A model generated the notes under the pieces. It did not search any database. It was not told where the DNA came from and worked only from the letters and a program-made list of their open reading frames with translations. From contig NZ_JAPNNL010000034.1 of NCBI RefSeq assembly GCF_027620315.1, forward strand, positions 1 through 48,848: a DNA stretch of 48,848 nt. The letters run 5' to 3'. Each line of letters begins with the position of its first letter. Within the stretch, counting starts at the first letter, position 1. The position numbers and the translations under genes were made by a program. This document shows positions 7,750-16,368 of this stretch, in pieces. This DNA comes from Nonomuraea corallina (lineage in GTDB: Bacteria > Actinomycetota > Actinomycetes > Streptosporangiales > Streptosporangiaceae).

Positions 7750-9690
7750 GTGGCGGACGTGCATCCCGATCACGCGCAGCTCCAGGCCGATCGCATCTAC
7801 CTGGGCTGGCAGTACATCCTGCCGCACCCCGATCCCGGCCCGCCGCCGAAACGGCCGTCCCCCGCCGAGGAGTCGCAGGTCGCCGAGCGGGACGAGCAGG
7901 AGCGGGCCGCGCTCCTGCGCCGCGAGCGGCTCCAGGAGGACATGCTCAACCGGCCGGTGCGGCTGGTGCGCATGTTCATGCTCGTGCTGGCCGGGCTGAT
8001 CGTCGTGTCGGCCGTGGCCGGCTATCTCGCCTGGCAGTTCGCGCTGCTCGGCGTGCTCGCCGCCGGCGGCGTCGCCGGCATCTGCGCGTACGCGCTCGTC
8101 CAGGGCGACCGGGCGGTCCGCTACCGCGTGTCGGAGCAGCAGGCGAGGAACGACCGCCAGCGCCAGGAACGGGACAGGGAGCTGTTCCAGGCGCAGGAGG
8201 AGCACGCCCAGCGCTACCGCGAGTGGCAGGAGGAGAAGGAGCGCTTCGACCGCCAGCTCACCTGGTACGCGGTCGCGGTGCCCGACGAGATCGACCGGAT
8301 CGACGTGGCGGGCGGCACGCTGCCCGGCTGGTCGGCGCTGATCACGCTGGTCGGCGCGACCCGCCTCTACAGCGGCGGCCACCTGACCGTGCTCGACCTG
8401 TCGGAGGGGGCGATCGCCAAGGACCTGATCGAGCTGGCCCGCAAGGGCGGCGACGACCCGCTGGTGTGGGTGCTGCCGGTCGACCTGCCCCGGCTCGACC
8501 TGGGGGCGACGCTCAAGCCGGAGGCGTTCGCCGACGTACTCGCGCACGTGGTGAGCGTGAGCGAGGAGCACCGCACCACCCGCGACCTCAGCTTCGACAA
8601 CGCGATCCTGGAGCGGGTGCTGGAGGTGCTCGGCGAGAACGCCACGATCAGTCAGGTGACGGCCGCGCTGCGGGCCCTGGCGCAGGTCGGCGACCCACGC
8701 GAGGACCTGCGGTTCGGCCTCATCACCGCAACCCAGCTGGAGCGCATCGGCACCCTGTTCGGGCGCGGGGTGAGCGACCGGGTGGTGATCGAGCGGGCCT
8801 GGGCGCTGGAGTCGCAGCTGCGCAAGCTGGAGACGCTCGGCACGCAGGCCGTCCGGCTGCCGCCCGCGCGGCTGCGGGTGGTCAGCATGGACCGGCAGGC
8901 CGGGGTGTTCGGCAACCGGGTGCTCGGCACGTACGTGGCGACCGCGCTCACCCACATCCTGCGCCAGTCGCCCGCCGCCGACCGGCCGTGGTACCACACG
9001 ATCATCGTGGCGGGCGCCGACAAGCTCCGCGGCGACGTGCTCGACCGGCTCATGGACGCCTGCGAGACGTCCCGTACCGGGCTGGTGCTGACCTACCGCT
9101 CGCTCACCCCGACCGTCCGCGAGCGGCTCGGCCGGGGACACGCGGCGGTCGCGTTCATGCGGCTGGGCAACGCCGAGGACGCCCGGGTGGCCAGCGAGCA
9201 CGTCGGCACCGAGCACCGGCTGGAGCTGGCTCAGCTCACCGAGACGATCAGCGACTCGCTGCCGCGGCTGGACGGCGGCTACACCTCCACCATCGAGCAG
9301 CTCGACGACACCGCCGAGCGGCCCGACGAGAGCGGCGCGGACCTGGCCGAGGACATCACCGAGTCGACCGAGTGGGGCCGCACCGCCGACAAGATCTCGG
9401 AGAAGGAGCGGGTGCTGCAGCGCTCGCGCGAGTTCCTCGTCGAGCCGCACCAGCTCCAGCAGCTCCCCACCACGTCGGTGATCGTCACCGACGCCACCGC
9501 GCACGGACGGCGGGTCCGGCTGGCCGACGCCAACCCGGCCATCCTGACCTTCCCCAAGACGACGCTGGCCGAGCTGGAGGACGTCCCCGAAACCCCGCTC
9601 GCGCAGCCCCACGAGAACGGCAGGCCCGACCCCCCGCCGAACCTCGGACCACCGCCCCCGCGCCTCGACTGGCGCAAGGACAGGCAATGA
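7750..9690 (+). CDS. Membrane protein resembling a VirD4/TraG ATPase with a degraded P-loop
   Basis: A 646-residue protein: cytoplasmic N-terminus, two TM helices (about 75-95 and 96-118), charged coiled coil (about 125-175), then a large cytoplasmic domain. Late motifs resemble coupling-protein ATPases: I-I-V-A-G-A-D-K-L (Walker-B position but without D-E), L-V-L-T-Y-R-S-L (sensor-like), A-F-M-R-L-G-N-A-E-D-A and L-Q-Q-L-P-T-T-S-V-I-V near the end. The expected P-loop place reads G-V-F-G-N-R-V-L-G with no GKS/T, so ATP hydrolysis is unlikely. GTG 7750 follows GGAGGGGG. It precedes the intact ATPase at 9772 by 81 bp and likely forms a membrane platform for it (inference). Confidence 0.65.
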   Translation: MADVHPDHAQLQADRIYLGWQYILPHPDPGPPPKRPSPAEESQVAERDEQERAALLRRERLQEDMLNRPVRLVRMFMLVLAGLIVVSAVAGYLAWQFALLGVLAAGGVAGICAYALVQGDRAVRYRVSEQQARNDRQRQERDRELFQAQEEHAQRYREWQEEKERFDRQLTWYAVAVPDEIDRIDVAGGTLPGWSALITLVGATRLYSGGHLTVLDLSEGAIAKDLIELARKGGDDPLVWVLPVDLPRLDLGATLKPEAFADVLAHVVSVSEEHRTTRDLSFDNAILERVLEVLGENATISQVTAALRALAQVGDPREDLRFGLITATQLERIGTLFGRGVSDRVVIERAWALESQLRKLETLGTQAVRLPPARLRVVSMDRQAGVFGNRVLGTYVATALTHILRQSPAADRPWYHTIIVAGADKLRGDVLDRLMDACETSRTGLVLTYRSLTPTVRERLGRGHAAVAFMRLGNAEDARVASEHVGTEHRLELAQLTETISDSLPRLDGGYTSTIEQLDDTAERPDESGADLAEDITESTEWGRTADKISEKERVLQRSREFLVEPHQLQQLPTTSVIVTDATAHGRRVRLADANPAILTFPKTTLAELEDVPETPLAQPHENGRPDPPPNLGPPPPRLDWRKDRQ

Positions 9691-9771
9691 CAGGCAAGGA
9701 AATGGTCAAAGCCCACGTGGTGCGCTGGCTTTCGGCGGGAGTTTACTGACAACCGTCTGTGGGGGGATGAG

Positions 9772-12732
9772 ATGCAGCCCAGTGTGTCGCTCAGCGGGCC
9801 GTGGTACCGGATCCAGTCGATCGCGGCGCCCTCACGCAGCTCGTCGGCCGAATGGGACTTCGTCACCGTGCTGCCCGCCGCGCTGTCGGCGGCGGCGCGC
9901 GGCAGGCCGTTCGTCATCGGCTGGCTCTCACGCGGCTCCGGCGCGCCGCTGGAGCTCATCACGAACGCCGGGCCGCTCTCCCCGCCCCGGCAGCCGCGCC
10001 GCGCGCCCGAGACGCCCGACCGGCCCGCCGGACCGCAGCCGCTGCTCTTCCCCGGCGGCGCGCGCGGTGTCGAGCTCGACGACGGCTACCTGGCCGACCT
10101 GGCGGACCTCGTCTGGACGCCGTGCCCCGGCCGCCAGGCGCCCCCGCTCGGCGGGCGCAGGGAGCCCGACGCCGACGAGCTGAAGCGGCCGACGCTGTTC
10201 GAGGCGACGCTCGTCACGCTCATGTCGCGGCCGTTCGCGTGGCTGGTCGTGGCCGAGCCGACCGACCTGCTGGACGCGGAGGTGGCGCACCTGCGCACCC
10301 AGCTCAACGTGCTGCGGCAGTACGGCGACGCGTCCGAGCGGTCCAGGTTCGACGCCGAGCGGGCCGAACGGCGCATGCAGGAGCTCGACGCCTTCCGCGA
10401 GGCCGGGCTCTGGAACGTGCGCGTGCTGGCCGGCGCCGCCAACCCCGACGAACTGCGGCAGATCGCGCCCGTCCTGGTCGGGTCGGTGGAGATGAGCCAT
10501 CATCCGTACCGGCTGCGCAGCGCGCACGGCGTGGTGCACCCGCTGCCGGAGGCGCTGGAGCTGACCATGCAGGACCCGGGCGACGGCGCGGCGGCCCCGT
10601 TCGCGGCCACGGCGGGCACGCTGGCGGCGCTGGCCGGCCTGCCCAGGCGCGAGGTGCCGGGTGTGCGGGTGCTCGACGCCGGGTTCTTCGACGTGACCTC
10701 CGAGGCCGGCGAGGGCGAGCTGGAGCTGGGCGAGATCCTCGACGGCCAGGACCGGCCGGTCGGCTCGTTCCGGGTGCCGCTGGCCACGCTCAACCGGCAC
10801 GCGTTCGTCACCGGCGCCACCGGCTCCGGCAAGTCGCAGACCGTCAGGCACCTGCTGGAGCAGCTCAGCCAGGCCCGCATCCCGTGGCTGGCCATCGAGG
10901 CGGCCAAGTCCGAGTACGCCGCCATGGCCGGCCGGATCGAGCCGGCGCAGGTCACGGTGATCAACCCGTCGGCGCCGGAGGGCGTGCCGTTCAGCGTGAA
11001 CCCGCTGGAGCCCGAGCCCGGCTACCCGGTGCAGGCGCACATCGACATGATCAGGGCGCTGTTCATGGCGGCGTTCGACGCCGAGGAGCCGTTCCCGCAG
11101 ATCATGTCGCTGGCGTTGCAGCGCGTGTACGAGGCCACAGGCTGGGACGTGGTCACCGGAGGCGCGGTGCCCGGGTCGAAGGTGCCGCCCAGCGTGCCGA
11201 CCCTGGAGCAGCTCCAGCAGCACGCGATGGACGTCATCCAGGAGATCGGCTACGGCCGCGAGGTGCAGGCCGACGTGGAGGGGTTCATCTCGCTGCGGCT
11301 GCGCTCGCTGCGGGTCGGCTCGGCGGGCCGGTTCTTCGAGGGCGGGCACCCGGCCGACATCGGCGGGCTGCTGCGCCGCAACGTGGTGCTGGCGATCGAG
11401 GACGTGGCCAACGACGAGGACAAGGCGTTCCTCATGGGCACGCTGATCATCCGGATCGTGGAGCACCTGCGGATGCGCGCCCGCCAGGAGAAGAGCACCG
11501 GCCTGCGGCACGTCATCGTCATCGAGGAGGCGCACCGGCTGCTGCGCGACCGCGGCACCGGCCGGGCCGCCACGCACGCGGTGGAGCTGCTGGCCGGCAT
11601 GCTCGCCGAGATCAGGGCGTACGGCGAGGGCATCGTGGTGGCCGAGCAGATCCCCACCAAGCTCGTCGCCGACGTGGTCAAGAACACCGCGCTCAAGGTC
11701 GTGCACCGGCTGCCCGCCGAGGACGACCGGCAGCTCGTCGGCGCGGCCATGAACCTGAGCGAGGAGCAGTCCCGCCAGGTCGTCTCGCTGCCGCCCGGCG
11801 ACGCGGCCGTGTTCGCCGACGGGATGGACCGGCCGCTGCGGGTCCGCGTGCCGCTCGGCGAGTCGCGGGAGAAGCCGCTGGCCGGCCCGCCGCCGCCGAT
11901 CAGGGGCCGCCGCTCCGCCGCCTGCGGCGCGCCGTGCCGCACCGGCCAGGCGTGCACGCTGGTGGAGCTGCGCGAGGCCGACGTGCTCGCCGACGCCCCC
12001 GACTGGGCCTGGCTGCGCATCTGGTGCGACACGGTCGTGCTCGCCTTCGTGACCGGCCGGTCGCTGCCCGGCGTGCCGCGCGCCCTGGCCGCCGCCTGGG
12101 GCGAGCTGCCGGCCCGGCGCGCCGAGTGCCTGCTCGCCACGCTGGTCGAGCGTTCGGTGCGGCGGCGCGCCTGGGCGCTGCGCAGCTGGTTCGACCCGGC
12201 GCTGCTCACCGAGAAGGCCGCCGCGGCCGCCACCCGCCTGCTCGGCGGCCAGGGAGGCGGCGAGCGCCCCGACGCGTCGTGGGTGCTCCCGCAGGTGCGC
12301 TGGCTGCACGAGGTCGACAGGCTCTTCCCGTACGGGCGGCCCGCGCCGGACCTGCGCACCCCGGCCCCGCCGCTGGAGTACGCGATCTTCCAGCAGAACG
12401 GCGACCACCCCGCGCCGCAGGGCGAGCTGCTCGGCCACCGGGCCAAGGCGCTGCGCCGCCACCCGCTGTCGATGGAGATGGACCACAACAGGGAGCTGGC
12501 CTGGCGGGTCATCCTCGGCGACGACGAGCTGGAGAGCGTCCGGCGCGACGTCGACGCGGTGGCACTCGGCGTCGAGCCGCAGGCCAGGCTCCGGCACGTC
12601 GGCCAGACCATGGGCGCCGGCTGGCTGGAGGGGGTGCTGGCGTGGCCGCACCGGTTCGTGCTGCCGTTCGGCCACGACGACGCGCCGGCGATCTCGTTCG
12701 CCGAGCCTCACCTGGCCGAACAGGCGCGGTGA
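9772..12732 (+). CDS. HerA/VirB4-like (DUF87) ATPase
   Basis: A 986-residue protein. The N-terminal ~300 residues include a coiled-coil-like segment (D-A-E-V-A-H-L-R-T-Q-L-N). The motor follows: Walker A G-A-T-G-S-G-K-S at 348-355, then I-E-A-A-K-S-E-Y, and Walker B V-I-V-I-E-E-A-H with Glu585/586, plus the V-A-E-Q-I-P-T sensor stretch. These are HerA/VirB4 hallmarks (hexameric DNA or protein pumps). A C-terminal ~330-residue extension begins with a Cys cluster C-G-A-P-C-R-T-G-Q-A-C and is unlike any domain I know. ATG 9772 follows GGGGGGATGAG. Its partner is the degenerate VirD4-like membrane protein directly upstream. Substrate unknown. Confidence 0.78.
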   Translation: MQPSVSLSGPWYRIQSIAAPSRSSSAEWDFVTVLPAALSAAARGRPFVIGWLSRGSGAPLELITNAGPLSPPRQPRRAPETPDRPAGPQPLLFPGGARGVELDDGYLADLADLVWTPCPGRQAPPLGGRREPDADELKRPTLFEATLVTLMSRPFAWLVVAEPTDLLDAEVAHLRTQLNVLRQYGDASERSRFDAERAERRMQELDAFREAGLWNVRVLAGAANPDELRQIAPVLVGSVEMSHHPYRLRSAHGVVHPLPEALELTMQDPGDGAAAPFAATAGTLAALAGLPRREVPGVRVLDAGFFDVTSEAGEGELELGEILDGQDRPVGSFRVPLATLNRHAFVTGATGSGKSQTVRHLLEQLSQARIPWLAIEAAKSEYAAMAGRIEPAQVTVINPSAPEGVPFSVNPLEPEPGYPVQAHIDMIRALFMAAFDAEEPFPQIMSLALQRVYEATGWDVVTGGAVPGSKVPPSVPTLEQLQQHAMDVIQEIGYGREVQADVEGFISLRLRSLRVGSAGRFFEGGHPADIGGLLRRNVVLAIEDVANDEDKAFLMGTLIIRIVEHLRMRARQEKSTGLRHVIVIEEAHRLLRDRGTGRAATHAVELLAGMLAEIRAYGEGIVVAEQIPTKLVADVVKNTALKVVHRLPAEDDRQLVGAAMNLSEEQSRQVVSLPPGDAAVFADGMDRPLRVRVPLGESREKPLAGPPPPIRGRRSAACGAPCRTGQACTLVELREADVLADAPDWAWLRIWCDTVVLAFVTGRSLPGVPRALAAAWGELPARRAECLLATLVERSVRRRAWALRSWFDPALLTEKAAAAATRLLGGQGGGERPDASWVLPQVRWLHEVDRLFPYGRPAPDLRTPAPPLEYAIFQQNGDHPAPQGELLGHRAKALRRHPLSMEMDHNRELAWRVILGDDELESVRRDVDAVALGVEPQARLRHVGQTMGAGWLEGVLAWPHRFVLPFGHDDAPAISFAEPHLAEQAR

Positions 12733-12781
12733 TCTCCGGTAAGCGGTGTGGCACGGCCGATCACGACTAGGATTTGTCAGC

Positions 12782-14011
12782 ATGACCCAGCTTCCACTGC
12801 GGGCTCAGCTCGCGAGCGCCCTGGGCCGCAGTGCCGCCACGCTGTCCAGGATGACCGGGCGCGGCGACGGCTCGGTGATCGGCGGGCGGGTCGGCCTGAT
12901 GCTCGAGCCCGACCTGCTCCGCCAGCTTGCCCGTGACCGCAAGCTGGCCCTGGTCAGCGCGACCAACGGCAAGACCACCACCACGCGGCTGATCACCTCC
13001 GCCCTGCTGGACCTGGGGGAGGTGGCCACCAACGCGTTCGGCGCCAATATGCCCGCCGGCCACGTCTCCGCCCTCTCCGAGCACAAGCACGCCCCCTACG
13101 GGGTGCTGGAGGTCGACGAGAAGTACCTGCCCGAGGTGCTCGACACCACCGGCGCCGGCGTCGTGTGCCTGATGAACCTCAGCCGCGACCAGATGGACCG
13201 CGCCGCCGAGATCTGGCTGCTGGCGCAGAAGTGGCGCAAGGCGCTGTCCGGCAAGCCCACCCACGTCATCGCCAACTGCGACGACCCACTGGTCACCTGG
13301 GGCGCCTCCACGGCGGCCAAGGTCACCTGGGTCGCCGGCGGGCAGCGCTGGAAGGAGGACTCCTGGAGCTGCCCCGAGTGCGGCGGGCCGCTGGAGCGCA
13401 AGGGCGTCCACTGGGCGTGCCGCGAGTGCACCTTCCACCGGCCCGAGCCGCAGTGGGTGCTCGACGACGACGCGGTGATCGACCCGCGCGGCCAGCGCTG
13501 GCTGATCGACATCCAGCTCCCCGGCCTGGCCAACCGGTCCAACGCGGCGATGGCGCTGGCCGTCGCCGACGCGTTCGGGCTGCCGGTGGAGCGGGCGCTG
13601 CCCCGGCTGCGCGAGGTGACGTCGGTCGCCGGCCGCTACACGACGGTCGAGCGTGACGGCCGCCACGCCCGGCTGCTGCTGGCCAAGAACCCCGCGGGCT
13701 GGCTGGAGGCGTTCGACGTCTCCGACCCGCACCTGCCGATCATCCTGTCGGTCAACGCGCAGGGTCCCGACGGCCGCGACACCTCCTGGCTGTGGGACGT
13801 CGACTACCGCATCCTGCGCGGCCGGCCCGTCTTCGTGACCGGCGAGCGCCGCCTCGACCTGGCGCTCCGGCTGGAGGTGGCCGACGTGCCGTTCGCGCTG
13901 TGCGCGTCGTTCGCGGAGGCGCTGGCCATGCAGCCACCCGGCCGCGTCGACGTGATCGCCAACTACACCGCCTTCCAGCAGATCCGATCGGAGTTCGGCC
14001 GTGCCGTCTGA
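12782..14011 (+). CDS. murT: Lipid II isoglutaminyl synthase, MurT subunit
   Basis: A 409-residue Mur-ligase-fold ATPase. The P-loop S-A-T-N-G-K-T-T-T-T lies at about 59-68, and the MurT-specific zinc ribbon has C-P-E-C (197, 200) and C-R-E-C (213, 216). With GatD it amidates the D-Glu of lipid II to D-iGln on the inner membrane face, needed for cross-linking. ATG 12782 follows a TAGGAT -10 box (12768-12773) by 8 nt, so it is probably leaderless; a GTG-led extension from 12746 would cover the promoter. It overlaps gatD by 11 nt. Confidence 0.93.
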   Translation: MTQLPLRAQLASALGRSAATLSRMTGRGDGSVIGGRVGLMLEPDLLRQLARDRKLALVSATNGKTTTTRLITSALLDLGEVATNAFGANMPAGHVSALSEHKHAPYGVLEVDEKYLPEVLDTTGAGVVCLMNLSRDQMDRAAEIWLLAQKWRKALSGKPTHVIANCDDPLVTWGASTAAKVTWVAGGQRWKEDSWSCPECGGPLERKGVHWACRECTFHRPEPQWVLDDDAVIDPRGQRWLIDIQLPGLANRSNAAMALAVADAFGLPVERALPRLREVTSVAGRYTTVERDGRHARLLLAKNPAGWLEAFDVSDPHLPIILSVNAQGPDGRDTSWLWDVDYRILRGRPVFVTGERRLDLALRLEVADVPFALCASFAEALAMQPPGRVDVIANYTAFQQIRSEFGRAV

Positions 14012-14714
14012 CAGCGCCCTGAGCATCGTCTGGATCTACCCCGACCTGCTGAGCACCTACGGCGACCAGGGCAACGCCCTCGTCCTGGAGCATCGCGCCC
14101 AGCGTCGCGGCATCCGGACCGAGACCGTCCACGTCCGCTCCTCCGACCCGGTGCCGGAGACCGGCGACGTCTACCTCATCGGCGGCGGCGAGGACCGGCC
14201 GCAGATCCTCGCGGCCGAGCGGCTGCGCCGCGACGGCGGACTGCAGCGGGCGGTCGCCCGGGGCGCCTCGCTGCTCGCCGTCTGCGCCGGCTACCAGATC
14301 ATGGGCAGCACGTTCGGCGGCGAGGAGGGCCAGCCGGTCGACGGCATCGGCCTGCTCGACCTGTCCAGCGCCCGGGGCCCCGCGCGGGCCGTGGGCGAGC
14401 TGGTCGCCGAGGTGGACGCCGCGCTCGGCCTGCCGACGCTGACCGGGTTCGAGAACCACATGGGCGTCACCCGCCTCGGCCCCGGCGTCAAGCCGCTGTC
14501 CAAGGTGGTCAAGGGCGTCGGCAACGGCGACGGCTTCGAGGGCTGCTACGCCGGTCACGTCGTCGGCACCTACCTCCACGGCCCCGCCCTGGCCCGCAAC
14601 CCGGCGCTGGCCGACCTGCTGCTGTCGTGGCGGGTGGGCGAGCTGGGCCCGCTCGACGACACCCGCTACGAGCAGCTCCGGCAGGAGCGGTTCAGCGCCG
14701 TGATGGCTCAATAG
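14001..14714 (+). CDS. gatD: Lipid II isoglutaminyl synthase, GatD glutaminase subunit
   Basis: A 237-residue CobB/CobQ-type glutamine amidotransferase. The nucleophile lies in L-A-V-C-A-G-Y (Cys95) and the catalytic His in Y-L-H-G-P (His193). It feeds ammonia from glutamine to MurT. GTG 14001 overlaps the murT end by 11 nt, typical of the pair. Its last codons and stop lie inside the first unit of a short tandem repeat (14697-14763), so the C-terminal A-V-M-A-Q may be a product of repeat expansion. Confidence 0.93.
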   Translation: MPSDSALSIVWIYPDLLSTYGDQGNALVLEHRAQRRGIRTETVHVRSSDPVPETGDVYLIGGGEDRPQILAAERLRRDGGLQRAVARGASLLAVCAGYQIMGSTFGGEEGQPVDGIGLLDLSSARGPARAVGELVAEVDAALGLPTLTGFENHMGVTRLGPGVKPLSKVVKGVGNGDGFEGCYAGHVVGTYLHGPALARNPALADLLLSWRVGELGPLDDTRYEQLRQERFSAVMAQ

Positions 14715-14763
14715 CCGTGATGGCTCAGTAGCCGTGATGGGCTCAGTAGCCGTGTCTCAGTAG
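14697..14763. repeat. Tandem repeat spanning the gatD stop and the convergent DsrE stop
   Basis: Four units: GCCGTGATGGCTCAATAG (14697-14714), CCGTGATGGCTCAGTAG (14715-14731), CCGTGATGGGCTCAGTAG (14732-14749) and CCGTGTCTCAGTAG (14750-14763). Each carries an in-frame-type TAG. The first unit supplies the gatD stop, and the last supplies the TCA that is the DsrE TGA on the other strand. Confidence 0.85.
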
Positions 14764-15119
14764 ACGAGCGCCTGCGCGCCCTCGGCCGTCACCTCCTCGA
14801 CGAACGTGGGCGCCCCGGCGATGCGCACGCCCTCGATCACGTCGTCGACCGTGATCTCGCGCCGGGCCGCGCACTGCGTGCAGAGCGTCAGCCGGCCGCC
14901 GGCCAGCACCGCTTCGAGCAGGTCGGCGAGCGGCACCGCGTGCGGCAGCGCGAAGTCCTTGGCCCGGCCGGGGAGCGCGAACCACGAGGACTCCCCGGTC
15001 AGCCAGAGCGAGACCGGAACCCCGCTCGCGAGCGCCGCGGCCGCGACCGTGAACGCCTGGTTGCACCGTTCGGGGTCGTCGGCCCCCGCCGTCACCTTGA
15101 TCACCAGTGATCGTGCCAT
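14757..15119 (-). CDS. DsrE/DsrF-like sulfur-relay family protein
   Basis: A 120-residue alpha/beta protein with the DsrE fold pattern: S-L-V-I-K-V-T-A-G at the N-terminus, F-T-V-A-A-A-A-L-A-S-G, then a conserved L-C-T-Q-C-A (CxxC) motif at about 79-82 and a closing V-E-E-V-T-A-E-G. Relatives carry sulfur on a Cys or act as peroxiredoxin-like proteins. ATG 15119 is chosen over GTG 15128, which would only add three residues. Convergent with gatD, its stop lies in the tandem repeat. Role here unknown. Confidence 0.82.
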   Translation of the reverse strand: MARSLVIKVTAGADDPERCNQAFTVAAAALASGVPVSLWLTGESSWFALPGRAKDFALPHAVPLADLLEAVLAGGRLTLCTQCAARREITVDDVIEGVRIAGAPTFVEEVTAEGAQALVY

Positions 15120-15172
15120 GCCCGCCACCCTAGAACGTCACCGGCCCGTCCCGCGCCACTAGGGTGGCGCCT

Positions 15173-15661
15173 ATGGAAGAACCACAGGTGCATCCCGACC
15201 TGGAGCCGATCGCCTTCCTGCTCGGACGGTGGGAGGGCGCGGGCGTCGGCGGCTATCCGACGATCGAGAGCTTCAACTTCGGTCAGGAGATCGAGTTCGG
15301 CCACAACGGCAAGCCCTTCCTGACGTACGTGAGCCGCACCTGGCTGCTCGACCAGGACGGCAACCCGGTCAGGCCGCTGGCCACCGAGTCGGGCTACTGG
15401 CGGGCGCTGCCCGAGCGGCAGCTGGAGGTGGTGCTGGCGCATCCGACCGGCATCGTGGAGATCTACGTGGGCGAGGTCGTCTTCCACAAGATCGACCTGC
15501 GGACCGACGTGGTGGCGCGCACGGTCTCAGCCAAGGACTACAGCGCGGGCCGCCGGCTCTACGGGCTGGTCAACGGCAACCTGATGTGGGCCTACGACAT
15601 GGCCGCGGTCGGGCAGCCGCTCACGTCGCACATGTCGGCGGAGCTCAAGAAGGTCGGCTGA
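15173..15661 (+). CDS. Nitrobindin-like heme-binding FABP-family protein
   Basis: A 162-residue all-beta barrel protein (THAP4/nitrobindin group, DUF1794). It has the signature G-R-W-E-G-A-G (GxWxGxG) at 18-24 and a C-terminal histidine (His153 in S-H-M-S-A-E-L-K) at the proximal heme-ligand position known for nitrobindins. Such proteins bind ferric heme and isomerise peroxynitrite. ATG 15173 follows TAGGGT (15160-15165) by exactly 7 nt, indicating a leaderless message; GTG 15164 would overlap the -10 box. It is divergent from the DsrE-like gene across 53 bp. Confidence 0.88.
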   Translation: MEEPQVHPDLEPIAFLLGRWEGAGVGGYPTIESFNFGQEIEFGHNGKPFLTYVSRTWLLDQDGNPVRPLATESGYWRALPERQLEVVLAHPTGIVEIYVGEVVFHKIDLRTDVVARTVSAKDYSAGRRLYGLVNGNLMWAYDMAAVGQPLTSHMSAELKKVG

Positions 15662-15671
15662 ACATGAGAAA

Positions 15672-15863
15672 GGGCCCCGGGCGGCGCTCCGCTCGCCAGG
15701 AGCGGGCCGGATGGACCAAAGGCGGCGACCTGCGGTCGCGCCCTCCGGCTGCCAGGGGCCCCGGTGGTTGCCTCGTATTCGCGTACGACTGCGAGACAAC
15801 AGCCCGCGTCTCAGCGGACAACCACCTCGCTGGTCCGACTATGACTACCCATTGTGTGGACCA
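15672..15863 (+). ncRNA. Structured intergenic RNA candidate / complex terminator upstream of fur
   Basis: Strong nested pairing. The outer stem GGGCCCCGGGCGGC (15672-15685) pairs with GCTGCCAGGGGCCC (15748-15761) with two mismatches. It encloses GCTCC/GGAGC (15686-15690, 15699-15703) and GCGACC/GGTCGC (15725-15730, 15734-15739), giving a three-way junction. Next come GGTGGTTG/CAACCACC (15763-15770, 15819-15826) with inner GAGAC/GTCTC, and TGGTCC/GGACCA (15831-15836, 15858-15863). It starts 10 nt after the nitrobindin-like stop and could be that gene's terminator, a 5' element upstream of the fur promoter, or an independent RNA. No known RNA family recognised. Confidence 0.45.
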
Positions 15864-15944
15864 CCTCCTTTCCGCGTACTCATGAAGCTATGCGCTCGGC
15901 CGCGAACAGGGCAAGCGATTAAAGCGGGCCTTAGACTCGTTGAC

Positions 15945-16358
15945 ATGACGGAGACGCAGTGGCATGAGGAGCTTCGCGCCAAGGGTTACCGGGTCACTCC
16001 GCAGCGCCAGCTCGTCCTGGAGGCGGTCAAGGAGCTGGAGCACGCCACGCCCGAGGAGATCTGCGGCAAGGTCCGCGAGACGGCTCGCGGGGTCAACATC
16101 TCCACCGTCTACCGGACGCTCGAACTCCTCGAAGAGCTCGGCATGGTGACCCACACCCACCTGGGTCACGGCGCGCCCACCTACCATCTGGCGGCCGAGG
16201 CCGACCACGTCCACCTGGTGTGCCGGGGCTGCGGCCAGGTCATCGAGGTCCGGCCCGAGCTGGCCGACGGGCTGGTGCGGGGGCTCGACGACGAGCTGGG
16301 GTTCGCCGCCGACATCCACCACCTGACCGTCTTCGGCCGCTGCCGGGAGTGCAGATAG
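15945..16358 (+). CDS. Fur-family metalloregulator
   Basis: A 137-residue protein with the Fur winged helix (about 10-80, recognition part N-I-S-T-V-Y-R-T-L) and dimerisation domain with the structural zinc site C-R-G-C (93, 96) and C-R-E-C (133, 136), plus H-V-H-L before it. It represses genes when loaded with its metal (Fe, Zn, Mn or peroxide-sensing); the subtype cannot be told from sequence alone. ATG 15945 follows TAGACT (15932-15937) by 7 nt: leaderless. The ygfZ promoter lies within its stop codon region. Confidence 0.9.
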   Translation: MTETQWHEELRAKGYRVTPQRQLVLEAVKELEHATPEEICGKVRETARGVNISTVYRTLELLEELGMVTHTHLGHGAPTYHLAAEADHVHLVCRGCGQVIEVRPELADGLVRGLDDELGFAADIHHLTVFGRCRECR

Positions 16359-16368
16359 CCTGTGAGGC

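Noticed and set aside
9801..12783. Two ~950-990-codon frames overlapping the HerA-like ATPase gene, one on each strand
   Set aside because: Arg/Ala/Gly-rich composition without motifs; the frame at 9772 carries the Walker motifs and a ribosome-binding site.
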